Positions 1 to 9,500 are shown, numbered from the stretch's first letter. The stretch is 64,000 bases of DNA from Fimbriimonadaceae bacterium (GCA_020847855.1 JADLBH010000033.1:30970-94969), one strand, 5' to 3'. Made by a program: numbers and translations. The notes: a model not told the origin generated them from the sequence alone.

Positions 1-1
1 C

Positions 2-184
2 AGGTTTGCCAGCGGTAACCACGGCAAGATCGAGGCGGACGAGACGGGAATCTACTACACGGACACTGGGAGCACGAACGGGAGCGCGGTGAACGGCACG
101 AGGCTCGAGCCCAACGTCCGTACGAAGCTCGAGGTCGGCGATACCTTGCGGCTTGGCAACACCGATCTCCGTCTGGAGAGCTAA
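2..184 (+). CDS. FHA-domain protein, 3' end only
   Basis: This is the last 60 codons of a gene that begins before the window. The visible part reads as the C-terminal half of a forkhead-associated domain: SGNHGKIE, then DTGSTNGSAVNGTRL, then a GDTLRLGNTDLRLE ending. The STNG-x-x-VNG signature is the phosphothreonine-binding loop of the fold. FHA domains bind phosphothreonine peptides made by Ser/Thr kinases. The gene ends 5 bases before a PP2C phosphatase start, so the two are probably co-expressed and may serve the same kinase pathway. What precedes the FHA domain cannot be seen. Confidence 0.85.
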   Translation, partial: RFASGNHGKIEADETGIYYTDTGSTNGSAVNGTRLEPNVRTKLEVGDTLRLGNTDLRLES

Positions 185-189
185 GACCC

Positions 190-1014
190 ATGGAGGAGAT
201 CACCGCCGAGCTAGAAACTGACCGTTTGGTGGAAGCGGTTCCCCTCCGCGCACGCCCTCGCATCACCGTGGGCGCCAAGACGGACATCGGGCGAATCCGC
301 GAGAACAACGAGGACAAGTACGAGTTCTTCGTGCCCGAGGAGGATCCTGTGATCGCGGCCAAGGGCCTGGCCTTCATCGTGGCGGACGGTATGGGGGGCC
401 ACGAAGCGGGGCAAATCGCGAGCGAGCTCGCGGTGAAGACCTTCCTAGAGACCTACTATGCCTATCCTGGCAGCGAGCCCGAGGCGGCTTTGAGAGCCGC
501 GGTCCACGGTGCGAATCGGATCGTGCTCGACGTCGGGCGCGCCATCCCGAGCAGGCGAGGCATGGGGTCTACCCTGTCGGCGCTCGTTTTGCTGCAAGAG
601 GTGGGCTACATCGCCCAAGTGGGCGACAGCCGGGTTTACCGGTTCCGGCGGGGAGTTACGGAGCTGCTCACCGTGGACCACACTTGGGTCGAACAGATGG
701 TGCTCCACGGCTCCTTGAGTCGAGAGGAGGCCGAATCCCACCCCAACCGGCACATGCTCCTGCGGGCCATCGGGAGCGACACCGAATTCGAGCCCGACAT
801 CTATCTTTTCCAACTCGAGCCGGGGGACACGTACATGATCTGTAGCGATGGGATCACCAACCACGTCTCCGATCCCCAGATCAACGAGATCCTCGGTGCG
901 GCCGCACCCAGCGAGGCGGCCAGGCAGCTCGTGACGTCCGCCCTCGTTGGTGGAGGGTCGGACAACGCGACCGCACTCGTCGTGCGTATTGACGCGATCG
1001 AGCCCGTCGGCTAA
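190..1014 (+). CDS. PP2C-type Ser/Thr protein phosphatase
   Basis: The 274-residue protein dephosphorylates phosphoserine and phosphothreonine with two metal ions. All PP2C motifs are present: RENNEDK with the first metal Asp near residue 42, VADGMGGH at 65-71, GMGSTLSAL near 125, VGDSRVY at 144-150, VDHTW at 162-166, CSDGITNHV near 218, and GGSDNAT near 256. The length is that of a single soluble catalytic domain with no membrane segment, so it acts in the cytoplasm. It directly follows an FHA gene. Its stop codon overlaps the stop of the opposing histidine kinase by four bases (CTAA). Confidence 0.95.
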   Translation: MEEITAELETDRLVEAVPLRARPRITVGAKTDIGRIRENNEDKYEFFVPEEDPVIAAKGLAFIVADGMGGHEAGQIASELAVKTFLETYYAYPGSEPEAALRAAVHGANRIVLDVGRAIPSRRGMGSTLSALVLLQEVGYIAQVGDSRVYRFRRGVTELLTVDHTWVEQMVLHGSLSREEAESHPNRHMLLRAIGSDTEFEPDIYLFQLEPGDTYMICSDGITNHVSDPQINEILGAAAPSEAARQLVTSALVGGGSDNATALVVRIDAIEPVG

Positions 1015-2318
1015 GCGGGAAACTCGACCAAGAAGGTCGTTCCTTCGCCTAGTTTCGACCGAATCGAGAGCTTGCCACCCAAGGCGGTGACGAGCTCGCG
1101 AACCACTTTGGTGCCGAGGCCGCTACCCACGTTCCTCTCCCACCCCGTCGCGGCCTTCCCGGCCAGGATGGCTCGAACCGTACTGGGAGCCATACCGGGC
1201 CCGGTGTCGTGGACCGCCAGGACGTGCCTGCCTTCTTCAAAGGAGTAGCGGATCGTCACCGTGCCGATGAACGCGTCTTCGTTCCCACGGTTCTCCTCGA
1301 GCCACTCGTCGCTCACCGTCTCCCTCACCGCCTTGAGCGCGTTGCCGACGAGGTTCTCGACGATCCGGCTCACATAAAGCTCGTCGAAGCTGCTCGGTGG
1401 GGCATCGTCTTGGAGGTCGTAGAGCATGCGGACCTGGGCCGTACGAGCCGGGGACTCCAGGTATTGCGCGCTCTCCAGGATGGTCTGAGAGAGGATCCCG
1501 GTGCGCAACTTCGGCGCGAGAGGCTTGCCCGCCGCCAGATCGTTGATGAGCCTCGCGTATCGGTAGACGCGCTCGACATAAGGGGCGAACACGTCCTCGA
1601 AGGAGCCTTCCAGCATTTCGAGGTGGAACTTCGCCCTGGGTGCAAGGGTCTCCACCCCCACCGAGTCGCGGAACGCCTCGAGATTGCGCCGGAAGTCGCG
1701 CAGGAAGGTCACCAGCACTGCCGCTTTGTTGGCAAGGTCGTGAGCGGCACGGCCCATGCCTTCGAGGGAGGCCACTTGCGTCTGCTGCTCGAGAAGCCGG
1801 GCGTTGGTAACCGCCAGCGCCGCCACGTCGCTCACGGTGTCGAGAACCGCCTCGTCCGCCTCGTTGAAGTTGCCATTGCGCTTGTTGACCAGCTGGATCA
1901 CGCCGATCGGAGGCAGACCAGAGATCGCTAGGGGCACGGTGATCATGGTTCGCACCAAGACTCCCGCCTTACGTTCGATGTCGGTCGGCTTCGCGCCCTC
2001 TTTGCGATTGTAAGCGCTGACTTCTGCCCGCCCGCTGATGAAGACCCTCCCCGCCACGCCAAAGTCGTCCGGGATCTCGCTCAGCTCGATTCGAGCTGCC
2101 ACCTCTTCCGGAATCACGTGACGGAACCGGAGCGTCCTGGTCGCTGCGTCATGGATATAGATCGTGCCGCCTTCGGCCCCCACCGCGTCGCATGCGGTCT
2201 CGAGGACGTCCCGCATCACGGCGTCCAGCTCCCCCACGCGCGACAGCTTGCGCGTCGCAGTGTGGACGGCTTCCAAGAGTCGCGCAGACTCCGCCTGATG
2301 CGGGTACGAATGCTTCAT
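1011..2318 (-). CDS. GAF-domain sensor histidine kinase
   Basis: The 435-residue protein has a GAF sensor domain at about 25-180 and a histidine kinase core. The probable phospho-acceptor is His193 in AAHDLANKA, an H-box variant. The ATPase domain has an N box (ENLVGNALKA, 321-330), a G1 box (DTGPGMAP, 371-378) and a G2 box (GSGLGTKVV, 398-406). There is no membrane helix, so it should sense a cytoplasmic signal bound by the GAF domain. No response regulator gene lies next to it, so its partner is elsewhere. Confidence 0.92.
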   Translation of the reverse strand: MKHSYPHQAESARLLEAVHTATRKLSRVGELDAVMRDVLETACDAVGAEGGTIYIHDAATRTLRFRHVIPEEVAARIELSEIPDDFGVAGRVFISGRAEVSAYNRKEGAKPTDIERKAGVLVRTMITVPLAISGLPPIGVIQLVNKRNGNFNEADEAVLDTVSDVAALAVTNARLLEQQTQVASLEGMGRAAHDLANKAAVLVTFLRDFRRNLEAFRDSVGVETLAPRAKFHLEMLEGSFEDVFAPYVERVYRYARLINDLAAGKPLAPKLRTGILSQTILESAQYLESPARTAQVRMLYDLQDDAPPSSFDELYVSRIVENLVGNALKAVRETVSDEWLEENRGNEDAFIGTVTIRYSFEEGRHVLAVHDTGPGMAPSTVRAILAGKAATGWERNVGSGLGTKVVRELVTALGGKLSIRSKLGEGTTFLVEFPA

Positions 2319-2535
2319 ATTCAGGACTAAAGTCCCCTACATCAACGAGTCTGGCAGAATCAAAGTTCCCAAAGAAACCCCTTCGCGTCACAAACCGGCG
2401 AATTGGACGGATCGTGGGCAAAGTTCCCCGGTAAATGTTCCGGACTTTTGCGCGCCAGGGCCGCATACCGGTCTCGCTGTGGCAACCTGTAGCCGATTCT
2501 CGCTCGGATTGCGAGCGGGTCGTTTTGGAGAGGAA

Positions 2536-3138
2536 ATGGAGTCGGCACTCGAGTCACCGCCCGCGGTCCGGGATGGCCGCGTTGCGGCAGAACTCGGTGG
2601 CGAGGCCGTTCGAAGGGTTGCCCGGAGCCGTCTGGCACAGCTCGGTGTGCCAGAACAAGAGCTGGACGACTTGACGCAAGAGACCCTCACAGCCCTGCTG
2701 ACGGCGAAGGCCGCCTTTGACCCGAACCGTGGCTCCTTAGGTTCCTGGGTTTCCGGGTTCGCCGCGAACGTGGCCAAGAGTTGGTGGCGCAAGTCGGGTG
2801 AGCGTCGCCGCATGGAAGCGCCCCTGGAAGAAGAGGAATGCGAGCCTGGACACGACCCGACTACCCGGCTCTTCGACGCCTTCGCCGAGCCGTTCGGCAC
2901 CCTCAACTCTCTCGACCAAGACCTGCTGAGGTTCCGCTATTCCCAACGGCTCAGCTTCGAAGAGATCGGCCGCATGACCTCAATTTCTGCCGTCGCTGCT
3001 CGCAAGCGGGTTTCCCGGAGCCTGGCTCGGCTCCGAGCCCTCTCGCCACGCCCAACGTTCTCGCCTAGACCGAACGACGCCTCGATGGACCCACTCGCAG
3101 GAACTTTCGCCCACCTGGATTGTCAGAATAAATGCTAG
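2536..3138 (+). CDS. RNA polymerase sigma-70 family factor
   Basis: The product is 200 residues from the chosen start. Region 2 is visible in DDLTQETLTALL and the following GSLGSWVSGFAANVAKSWWRK; region 4 is visible in LSFEEIGRMTSISAVAARKRVSRSLARLR, a helix-turn-helix that reads the -35 box. I chose the ATG at 2536 because GGAGAGG lies at 2527-2533, rather than the upstream in-frame ATG at 2479. No anti-sigma gene follows. A likely intrinsic terminator lies about 75 bases after the stop. Confidence 0.85.
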   Translation: MESALESPPAVRDGRVAAELGGEAVRRVARSRLAQLGVPEQELDDLTQETLTALLTAKAAFDPNRGSLGSWVSGFAANVAKSWWRKSGERRRMEAPLEEEECEPGHDPTTRLFDAFAEPFGTLNSLDQDLLRFRYSQRLSFEEIGRMTSISAVAARKRVSRSLARLRALSPRPTFSPRPNDASMDPLAGTFAHLDCQNKC

Positions 3139-3213
3139 CCACTGTGGAAGACCGGCGAAAGACCGGGCGCCCTGGCGAGCAACGAAGCCAACGCATGGCT
3201 CCTTGCGAGCATC

Positions 3214-3262
3214 GGCCGGTCAGGACTGTCCTCTCCACTGTACCGGCCCTTTTCTTTCTTTG
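3214..3262 (+). terminator. Likely intrinsic terminator after sigma gene
   Basis: A perfect 7-bp stem, GGCCGGT at 3214-3220 with ACCGGCC at 3242-3248, encloses a 21-base loop. A T-rich run, CTTTTCTTTCTTT, follows directly. It fits termination of the sigma factor transcript. The remaining sequence between 3139 and the opposing sigma gene at 3420 shows nothing else I can support. Confidence 0.6.
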
Positions 3263-3419
3263 TGAAGTCAGGTGAGCCGCGCTTGCATCGCCGGCCTCCC
3301 GACCTCGTTCCGTGACTCGTTAGCGCTCGCAGGCAAGGCGGAGGGCTCGCGTTGCGGTGGAAAGTCGAAACGCAAAGCCGGGTAGCCGCGCGGACGACAC
3401 GGATCGCGGGTGGCAACCT

Positions 3420-3980
3420 CTACAAGGAACCGTAGACATCGCGCATCATCTTGTGCGCGCGATGGAGCCTTGACCGGACCGTCCCGATCGGGACATCGAG
3501 CGCCACTGCGATGTCTCGATAGCTCATCCCTTCCACGTCCGCCATCCACACCATCTTGCGGAGAGGGGCCGAGAGCGAGTCCAGCGTCTGACCGACCCGA
3601 TCCCCTAAGCACTCACGCAGGAGGGCGTACTCTGGATCGCCGTACGTCTGGTCAGAAACGAACTCTGGCGATGGGCACCCTTCCTGAGCCCAGACCGGAT
3701 TGTCTGAGGAGACGGTCTGGGGCCTCCTTGCCTTTCGTCGGCAGTGATCCAAGAAGATGCGAGTGAGGATCCTCATGGCCCAGTTCTCGAAGGGCTTGTC
3801 CCCCTGATAGGTCGCATATCCCTTGCAGGCTCGAAGCAGGGCCTCCTGAGTGAGGTCCTCGGCATCGGAACGGTTCCGCGCAAGCTGAAACGCAAGGCGG
3901 TACATCTTGGAATAGACCCTACGAGCGAGGCGCTCGAACTGGTCTTGGTCCGCTACTCGAGGCACGAGGGAAGAAGCCAT
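3420..3980 (-). CDS. ECF-type RNA polymerase sigma factor
   Basis: The product is about 186 residues. Region 2 is seen in RLAFQLARNRSDAEDLTQEALLRA and FENWAMRILTRIFLDHCRR; region 4 is seen in APLRKMVWMADVEGMSYRDIA and VPIGTVRSRLHRAHKMM. This is the classic two-region layout of extracytoplasmic function sigma factors. No clear Shine-Dalgarno supports either start; I chose ATG 3980 because the protein then begins like its relatives, while an in-frame GTG at 4010 would add ten residues. No anti-sigma factor gene is adjacent, which is unusual for ECF factors. Confidence 0.88.
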   Translation of the reverse strand: MASSLVPRVADQDQFERLARRVYSKMYRLAFQLARNRSDAEDLTQEALLRACKGYATYQGDKPFENWAMRILTRIFLDHCRRKARRPQTVSSDNPVWAQEGCPSPEFVSDQTYGDPEYALLRECLGDRVGQTLDSLSAPLRKMVWMADVEGMSYRDIAVALDVPIGTVRSRLHRAHKMMRDVYGSL

Positions 3981-4090
3981 GACGCAGGCGTGTACCAATA
4001 AACAATCCACAGCTTGCAGAGTTCCCGCTCGGTGTGCTTTACTTGTTTTTCAGCCGAATCGCCTGGATGCGTGACGGCGCAACGGGCGCG

Positions 4091-4378
4091 ATGAACGAAG
4101 AATCCCTGTCCCCCGAGAGCGGACCGAGCGTCGAAACCATCCTCGCCGTGATGGTAGAGCAGCTGGCCTCAGTCGCCTGGCAGCGGTTGGGCCTGCAAGC
4201 CGATCCGTTCACCGGGAAGACCGAGCGCGACCTGGACCAGGCTCGGCAAGCGATTGACGCGGTCTCAGCGATCGCGCCGATCCTCTCTTCCGGGCTCGAC
4301 GAAGGCGATCGGCGCCAGATCGCCAACCTCGTGAACGACCTGCGGGCCAACTTCGTCAACCAGTCCTCGGCCCGATGA
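4091..4378 (+). CDS. DUF1844 family small protein
   Basis: The product is about 95 residues and matches the DUF1844 pattern: a helix with LASVAWQRLGL, then a DPFTGKTERDLDQARQAID segment, and an ERR-like third helix (GDRRQIANLVNDLR). The family function is unknown. The start is uncertain; GTG 4034 and ATG 4067 are in frame upstream, and I prefer ATG 4091 because the family match starts after it. The stop overlaps the next ATG as ATGA at 4375-4378, so the two genes are translationally coupled. Confidence 0.8.
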   Translation: MNEESLSPESGPSVETILAVMVEQLASVAWQRLGLQADPFTGKTERDLDQARQAIDAVSAIAPILSSGLDEGDRRQIANLVNDLRANFVNQSSAR

Positions 4379-5274
4379 CGGCGTCCGGCTTCGCCCGGTG
4401 CTGGAACGAGAGCTTTCCCGACCGTTTTCATATCGAACCCTCAGCCGCATGGAACCAAGCCTACGGCTCAGAGTGGTTCCGCCCTGAATGGTCGGGGGAA
4501 ACGATCGGCCAAGGCGGCGAGACCGCGGCACTGATCGTTGGCAAGCAGGGCTCCCAAGCGGACACCGCCCACATCGCAGCCCTGGCGGGACAACCCCGGC
4601 TTTGCAGGGTCCTGTTGCGCGAGTCCATCGAGAGGATGCGGTCGTCCGGAGTGCGCACCCTACGATTCGGGACGGACCTGGACCACTTCTGGCCCGGGGT
4701 GCCGCGAAGCGTATCTTGGCTGCGCGGGGTGCTTCAGCAGGCTGGCTTTGTGCTCAGCGGCGAACTGTGCGATATGGGCCGAGACCTCTCGGCCTATCGC
4801 CCGGTTCGCCAGGCGACCGAGCTCGGCGCCCGAGTGGCTCGGTGCCGCGCCAAGGATGTCGCCCCCCTGCAGCGGTTTCTCGCACGAGAGTTCCCTGGCC
4901 GCTGGCGGACGGACACGTCGCGCAAAGCGACGGAGGATCCTGGCGACGTCTTCCTCCTGTGGGTCAAGGGCCGGATCCATGGCTTCGCGGTGACGCAAAC
5001 GCCCTTGTGCCAGAGACCCCACGCCGGAGCGGTGTTCCGGGCCCACTTGGGCGAGGATTGGTGCACGCTCGGCCCCATCGGCATATCGGAGGAACTGCGT
5101 GGCAAAGGCTTAGGGGACGCCCTGCTTTCAGAGGCGCTGGTCGGGCTCCGTGACGCGGGCGGAAGGGGCTGCACGATAGACTGGACGGTGCTCACGGAGT
5201 TCTACGGTCGGCACGGCTTCCTGCCTACCGCGACCTATCAGGCGGCTGAGATGGATCTCGCACCGGTATCCTGA
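4375..5274 (+). CDS. GNAT-family acyltransferase, probably tandem GNAT
   Basis: The 299-residue protein carries a clear C-terminal GNAT domain: LGPIGISEELRGKGLGDALL is the acetyl-CoA-binding motif A, followed by a DWTVLTEFYGRHGF ending typical of the fold. The N-terminal half (IAALAGQPRLCRVLLRESIERM and LQQAGFVLSGELCDMGRDL) looks like a second, degenerate GNAT unit. The substrate cannot be read from the sequence. It overlaps DUF1844 by four bases and lies 5 bases before sucC, so all three should be expressed together. Confidence 0.8.
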   Translation: MTASGFARCWNESFPDRFHIEPSAAWNQAYGSEWFRPEWSGETIGQGGETAALIVGKQGSQADTAHIAALAGQPRLCRVLLRESIERMRSSGVRTLRFGTDLDHFWPGVPRSVSWLRGVLQQAGFVLSGELCDMGRDLSAYRPVRQATELGARVARCRAKDVAPLQRFLAREFPGRWRTDTSRKATEDPGDVFLLWVKGRIHGFAVTQTPLCQRPHAGAVFRAHLGEDWCTLGPIGISEELRGKGLGDALLSEALVGLRDAGGRGCTIDWTVLTEFYGRHGFLPTATYQAAEMDLAPVS

Positions 5275-5279
5275 CCGCA

Positions 5280-6431
5280 GTGAAGCTTCACGAGTATCAG
5301 TCCAAAGACCTCTTCAGCAAGTTCGGCGTTCCGGTCACGCCCGGCGAGGTGGCGAGCGACGCGGAAGGGGCACTCCGAGCGGCCCAGGCCCTCGGCGGGA
5401 AGGTCGTCGTCAAGGCGCAGGTACTCATGGGCGGCCGCGGCAAGGCGGGCGGAGTGAAGCTCTTTGACCGGCCCGAGGATGCCGCAGCCTTCGCGGGCGA
5501 GCTCATCGGAAAGCGATTGACCAGCGTCCAAAACCCCACGGGCATGGTCGTCGAGAAGGTCCTCGTCGCCCAGCAGATCGAGATCGCCGAGGAGTACTAC
5601 GTCTCGATCCTGCTCGATCGGGCGGAACAGAAGCTCGTGGTGATGTGCAGCAAAGAGGGGGGCATGGAGATCGAGGAGGTCGCGGCCCGTGACCCTCAAG
5701 CGATCGCCAGGCTCGTTGTGAATCCGATTTGGGGCGTAGAGGACTTCGAGATTCGTTCCTTGGCCCGGCGAGCGAAGCTGCCTACCAACGTGGTCCGCCA
5801 GTTCGTGCCCATGGTGAAGTCCCTCGTCAAGGCGTACATCGAGAGCGACGCCGAATTGATCGAGGTGAACCCCTTTGCGTTGACCACGGACGGGAAGCTG
5901 ATTGCGGCAGACGCCAAAGTCAGCATTGACGACAACTCCCAGTTCCGTCACCCTGAGTTTCGAGAGACGGCAGACGACGCGGCCGAGAACCCGCTTGAAG
6001 CCGAGGCCGCCCGGCAAGGGATCGCCTACGTCCACTTGGGAGGCGACATCGGCATCATCGGGAATGGGGCGGGGCTTGTGATGTGCTCGATTGACGAAGT
6101 GAGCGCCGCGGGAGGCAAGCCGGCAAACTTCCTCGATGTCGGAGGTGGTGCGAAGGCGGACCGGGTCGAAAAGTGCGTTCGGCTCGTTCTCAGCGACCCG
6201 AACGTCAAGGGCTTGCTCATCAATATCTTCGGGGGCATCACCCGCGGGGAAGAGGTCGCCCACGGGATCCTAGAGGCCTTCGAGCACCTCGATGTCTCGA
6301 TCCCGGTCGTCGCTCGCATCGAAGGGACCGGGGCCCAAGAGGCACTGAACCTTCTCAGCGGGAGCAAGATCGTGGGGGCGACCACGATGCAGGAAGCAGC
6401 CCAGCGGATCGTAGCCCTTGCTGGAGCCTAG
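5280..6431 (+). CDS. sucC: Succinate-CoA ligase (ADP-forming) subunit beta
   Basis: This is the beta subunit of succinyl-CoA synthetase in the TCA cycle, which makes ATP or GTP from succinyl-CoA. The 383-residue length is normal. The start MKLHEYQSKDLFSKFGVPVTPG and the ATP-grasp segment VVKAQVLMGGRGKAGGVKL are diagnostic, as are EVNPFALT, GNGAGLVM, NFLDVGGGA and NIFGGITR. The start codon is GTG. The usual partner gene sucD, for the alpha subunit, is not next door; a prolyl oligopeptidase follows instead. Confidence 0.97.
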   Translation: MKLHEYQSKDLFSKFGVPVTPGEVASDAEGALRAAQALGGKVVVKAQVLMGGRGKAGGVKLFDRPEDAAAFAGELIGKRLTSVQNPTGMVVEKVLVAQQIEIAEEYYVSILLDRAEQKLVVMCSKEGGMEIEEVAARDPQAIARLVVNPIWGVEDFEIRSLARRAKLPTNVVRQFVPMVKSLVKAYIESDAELIEVNPFALTTDGKLIAADAKVSIDDNSQFRHPEFRETADDAAENPLEAEAARQGIAYVHLGGDIGIIGNGAGLVMCSIDEVSAAGGKPANFLDVGGGAKADRVEKCVRLVLSDPNVKGLLINIFGGITRGEEVAHGILEAFEHLDVSIPVVARIEGTGAQEALNLLSGSKIVGATTMQEAAQRIVALAGA

Positions 6432-6455
6432 CTCCGAAGTAGACTCTCAGGTGCC

Positions 6456-8567
6456 ATGACACCGGTCGCGCTCCTTCTCGCCATGTCCAAGAGCGATCTC
6501 GAATACCCGGCCACTCGCCGAGTGGAGCACACCGACAGCTACCACGGGGTGACGGTCTCCGACCCTTACCGCTGGCTCGAAGCCCCGATCACGGAACCAG
6601 AGGTGAAGGATTGGGTAGATGCCGAGAACAAGGTCACGTTCGGCTATCTCGAAGGGATCGAGAACCGCGGAGTTGTGCTGGAGGAGCTCGTGAGGCGGGC
6701 GACCTACGACAGTGTGGGCGTGCCTAGCTACGAGTCGGGAATGACGTTCTTCACCCGCGACGACGGCAAGAAGGCTCAAGAAGTCCTCTATGTGGCCGAC
6801 GCGGGCGGAAAGAACGAGCGGGTTCTCCTGGATCCAAACCTGATGAACAAGAACGGGACGACGGCCGTGGTGACCACGGACGTGGGAATTGGCGGCAAGT
6901 ACCTCCTCTACGCTACGAGCGAGTCAGGCTCCGATTGGTGTACGTGGCGGATTCGGGAGATCAAGACCGGGAAAGATCTACCCGACACCGTGGAATGGTC
7001 AAAGTTCGGTGTTGGCTTCCTAGACAAATCTTCGAGCGGATGGTACTACCTCACCTTCCCGCGGCCCGAGGAGGGAGAGGCCTTCGTCCAAGCGAACAGC
7101 AAGCCCAAGGTGATGTACCACAAGCTCGGCACGAAGCAGTCCGAGGACAAGGTCGCCTTTGAGCTCAAGGAGCACCCGGATTGGTACATCTGGCCTTCGC
7201 TGGACGAGTCGCGCGAGTACATGTACCTCCAGATCAATCGGCCCGCCGACCTCTACAGCCGCCTCTGGGGCCTGGACCTCAACAGGCCCGGCAACGAGCC
7301 GGAACGGATCATGGACGTGCCGGACGCAGAATACACACCCGTCTATCGGCGCGGGAGCCAGCACTGGATTCAGAACACCAAGAACGCCGCCAGGGGCAAG
7401 GTGACCCTCCTCGACACGGTTCGGCGGATTGCTCCCCAGGACGTGGTTCCCGAGAGCAAAGACACGCTGGAAGGGACGAGCTTCGTGGGCGGCAAGCTGG
7501 TTTGTCGGTATCTCAAGGATGCGAGGGCGGAAGTCCGCCTCTTCTCACCAATGGGCGAGCCGGAGGGCACGGTTTCGCTGCCTGGTGCGGGGACGGTAAC
7601 GGGCTTTTCAGGCAAGGGCGGCGATGCCTTCACCTATTACAGCTACGTCTCCATGGACTCGCCCATGACCGTCTACCGGTTCGACCTCGAGAAGAACGCC
7701 TCGACCGTCTTTCACGCGCCGAAGCTGCCCGTGGACACTTCGAGGTACGAGTCGAAACAAGTCTTCTTCACGAGCAAGGACGGAACGCGGGTTCCTATGT
7801 TCCTCGCCTATCGCAAAGGGATAAAGCTCGACGGAAGCAACCCGACGATCCTTTACGGATACGGTGGGTTCAACATTCCCCAAAAGCCCTGGTTCTCGAC
7901 CAGCAGGACGGTCTGGATGGATATGGGTGGAGTCTTCGCGGTCGCGTGTATCCGTGGAGGGGGCGAGTATGGTGCAGAGTGGCACCAGGCCGCGATCAAG
8001 ACGAAACGCCAGAACGCCTATGACGACTTCATCGCGGCTGGAGAGTACTTGGTAAGCGAGAAGTACTGCACGAACCAGACCCTCGCCCTGATGGGCGGTT
8101 CCAACGGCGGCCTGCTCGTGGGCGCGGTCATGACCCAAAGACCCGACCTTGCCGGCGTCGCCTTGCCCGCGGTCGGGGTCATGGACATGCTCCGGTTCAA
8201 TCAGTTCACGATCGGTAAGGGGTGGGAGTCCGACTTTGGATCCCCGGAGAATCTTGACGAGTTCTTCGCCCTATGGCGGATATCTCCTTACCACAACCTT
8301 CGGCCCGACACTCAGTATCCCGCTACGCTCGTCACGACCGCTGACACTGACGACCGGGTCGTGCCGTGCCACTCGTTCAAGTTCGCGGCCCAGCTTCAGG
8401 CTTGTCAAGTCGGCCCGGCACCGGTGTTGCTCCGGGTCGAGACATCGGCAGGGCACGGCGCAGGAAAGCCGCTTCGCGTCGCCTTGGCCGAGATTGCGGA
8501 CGAATATGCCTTTGCCATACACAACATGGGCAAGGCAATCCCGGCTGCGTTCAACGGTAACTCGTAA
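6456..8567 (+). CDS. Prolyl oligopeptidase (peptidase family S9A)
   Basis: The 703-residue protein has the two-part structure of prolyl endopeptidase: a beta-propeller from about 75 to 420 that gates the active site, and an alpha/beta hydrolase domain at both ends. The catalytic triad is visible as Ser549 in GGSNGGLL, Asp633 in TDDRVVP and His667 in SAGHGAG. The N-terminus (YHGVTVSDPYRWLE) is typical of S9A. No convincing signal peptide is seen. It cleaves short peptides after proline. It follows sucC by 24 bases. Confidence 0.95.
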   Translation: MTPVALLLAMSKSDLEYPATRRVEHTDSYHGVTVSDPYRWLEAPITEPEVKDWVDAENKVTFGYLEGIENRGVVLEELVRRATYDSVGVPSYESGMTFFTRDDGKKAQEVLYVADAGGKNERVLLDPNLMNKNGTTAVVTTDVGIGGKYLLYATSESGSDWCTWRIREIKTGKDLPDTVEWSKFGVGFLDKSSSGWYYLTFPRPEEGEAFVQANSKPKVMYHKLGTKQSEDKVAFELKEHPDWYIWPSLDESREYMYLQINRPADLYSRLWGLDLNRPGNEPERIMDVPDAEYTPVYRRGSQHWIQNTKNAARGKVTLLDTVRRIAPQDVVPESKDTLEGTSFVGGKLVCRYLKDARAEVRLFSPMGEPEGTVSLPGAGTVTGFSGKGGDAFTYYSYVSMDSPMTVYRFDLEKNASTVFHAPKLPVDTSRYESKQVFFTSKDGTRVPMFLAYRKGIKLDGSNPTILYGYGGFNIPQKPWFSTSRTVWMDMGGVFAVACIRGGGEYGAEWHQAAIKTKRQNAYDDFIAAGEYLVSEKYCTNQTLALMGGSNGGLLVGAVMTQRPDLAGVALPAVGVMDMLRFNQFTIGKGWESDFGSPENLDEFFALWRISPYHNLRPDTQYPATLVTTADTDDRVVPCHSFKFAAQLQACQVGPAPVLLRVETSAGHGAGKPLRVALAEIADEYAFAIHNMGKAIPAAFNGNS

Positions 8568-8756
8568 GCCTAGGCTCTGAGGCGGAGAGTAGCCTTCCCG
8601 CTGTTACGTCGCGCTCGCGAGAGCACGAGATGGAGCAGGGCTCCGCGAGGGGATCGCGACGCTTGATGGGGAGATGCCGCACGTGGAGACCTGTCTCCAT
8701 GCCCTTCAGGGGCAGGGTTGCGCCCTTCAAGTTGGCCCGACGCCCCCCCCTCGCAG

Positions 8757-9500
8757 CTAGTGCGCCAAGAAGAACTCGGCGATCAGGCGTGGTGCGTCCT
8801 TTGGATACTCGTGCCCCCCTGGGTGGAAGTAGGTCGCCGCATCGTTACCGTCCTTGCCCTTATAGAACTTGAGATAGCCTTTCGTGTAGGAGGGAGCCGT
8901 CTCACAGCCGTTGATCTTCATTTGACGCTGGCAGCTGAGCCGTTGGCCCAAGAAGGGCACAAGAGGATCCTTCTCTCCTGCAAAATGGATAAACGGTCGC
9001 GCCGGGAGTCCTTCCAAGAACGAAGGCGACCCGCTCGGACCGAACGCCGTGAACAGCTTGGGGCGCTCCTTCCATAGAAGATAACTGAAGCGGCCCCCGT
9101 TCGAGTGCCCCATAGAGTAGACCTTGGTCTTGTCCACCCCGTACTCCCCGACGACCTTCTCAAAGACCGCGTCGAAGAACTTCAGATCGCGGTCCTCATA
9201 TTGCCCTGAGTTCTGCTGCCACCCGTTCCGCGTCCCGTCTGGATCGTTGAGGCCCTTGGTGGGCAGGCCCTGCATATAGACCACCACGGCTTCGGGCATT
9301 TCGCTCTGCATGTGGAACGATCGCGCGGCCTGTCGCATGTTCCCGCCATGGCCATGGAAGCCGAACACGAGGCGAGGATGGGGAGTTGGCCTGCTTGGGG
9401 CATAGACAATGTAGGTCCGCTCCACCCCGCCGATTCGGATCGTCTCCACCTTGGGCTGGGACTGGACTGCGAGTAGGGCGACGAATGCTGAAAGCGCCAT
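8757..9500 (-). CDS. Secreted esterase, PHB depolymerase/CE1-like
   Basis: The 247-residue protein starts with a signal peptide (MALSAFVALLAVQSQ) and continues as a small alpha/beta hydrolase. The predicted triad is Ser133 in GHSNGG, Asp178 in GEKDPLVPF and His230 in PGGHEYP; the oxyanion region is GFHGHGGN. This layout is shared by the LpqC/poly-hydroxybutyrate depolymerase group and carbohydrate esterase family 1, such as feruloyl esterases. The substrate is open, but the export signal and the several glycosidases in the window favour a plant or microbial polysaccharide ester. Confidence 0.85.
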   Translation of the reverse strand: MALSAFVALLAVQSQPKVETIRIGGVERTYIVYAPSRPTPHPRLVFGFHGHGGNMRQAARSFHMQSEMPEAVVVYMQGLPTKGLNDPDGTRNGWQQNSGQYEDRDLKFFDAVFEKVVGEYGVDKTKVYSMGHSNGGRFSYLLWKERPKLFTAFGPSGSPSFLEGLPARPFIHFAGEKDPLVPFLGQRLSCQRQMKINGCETAPSYTKGYLKFYKGKDGNDAATYFHPGGHEYPKDAPRLIAEFFLAH

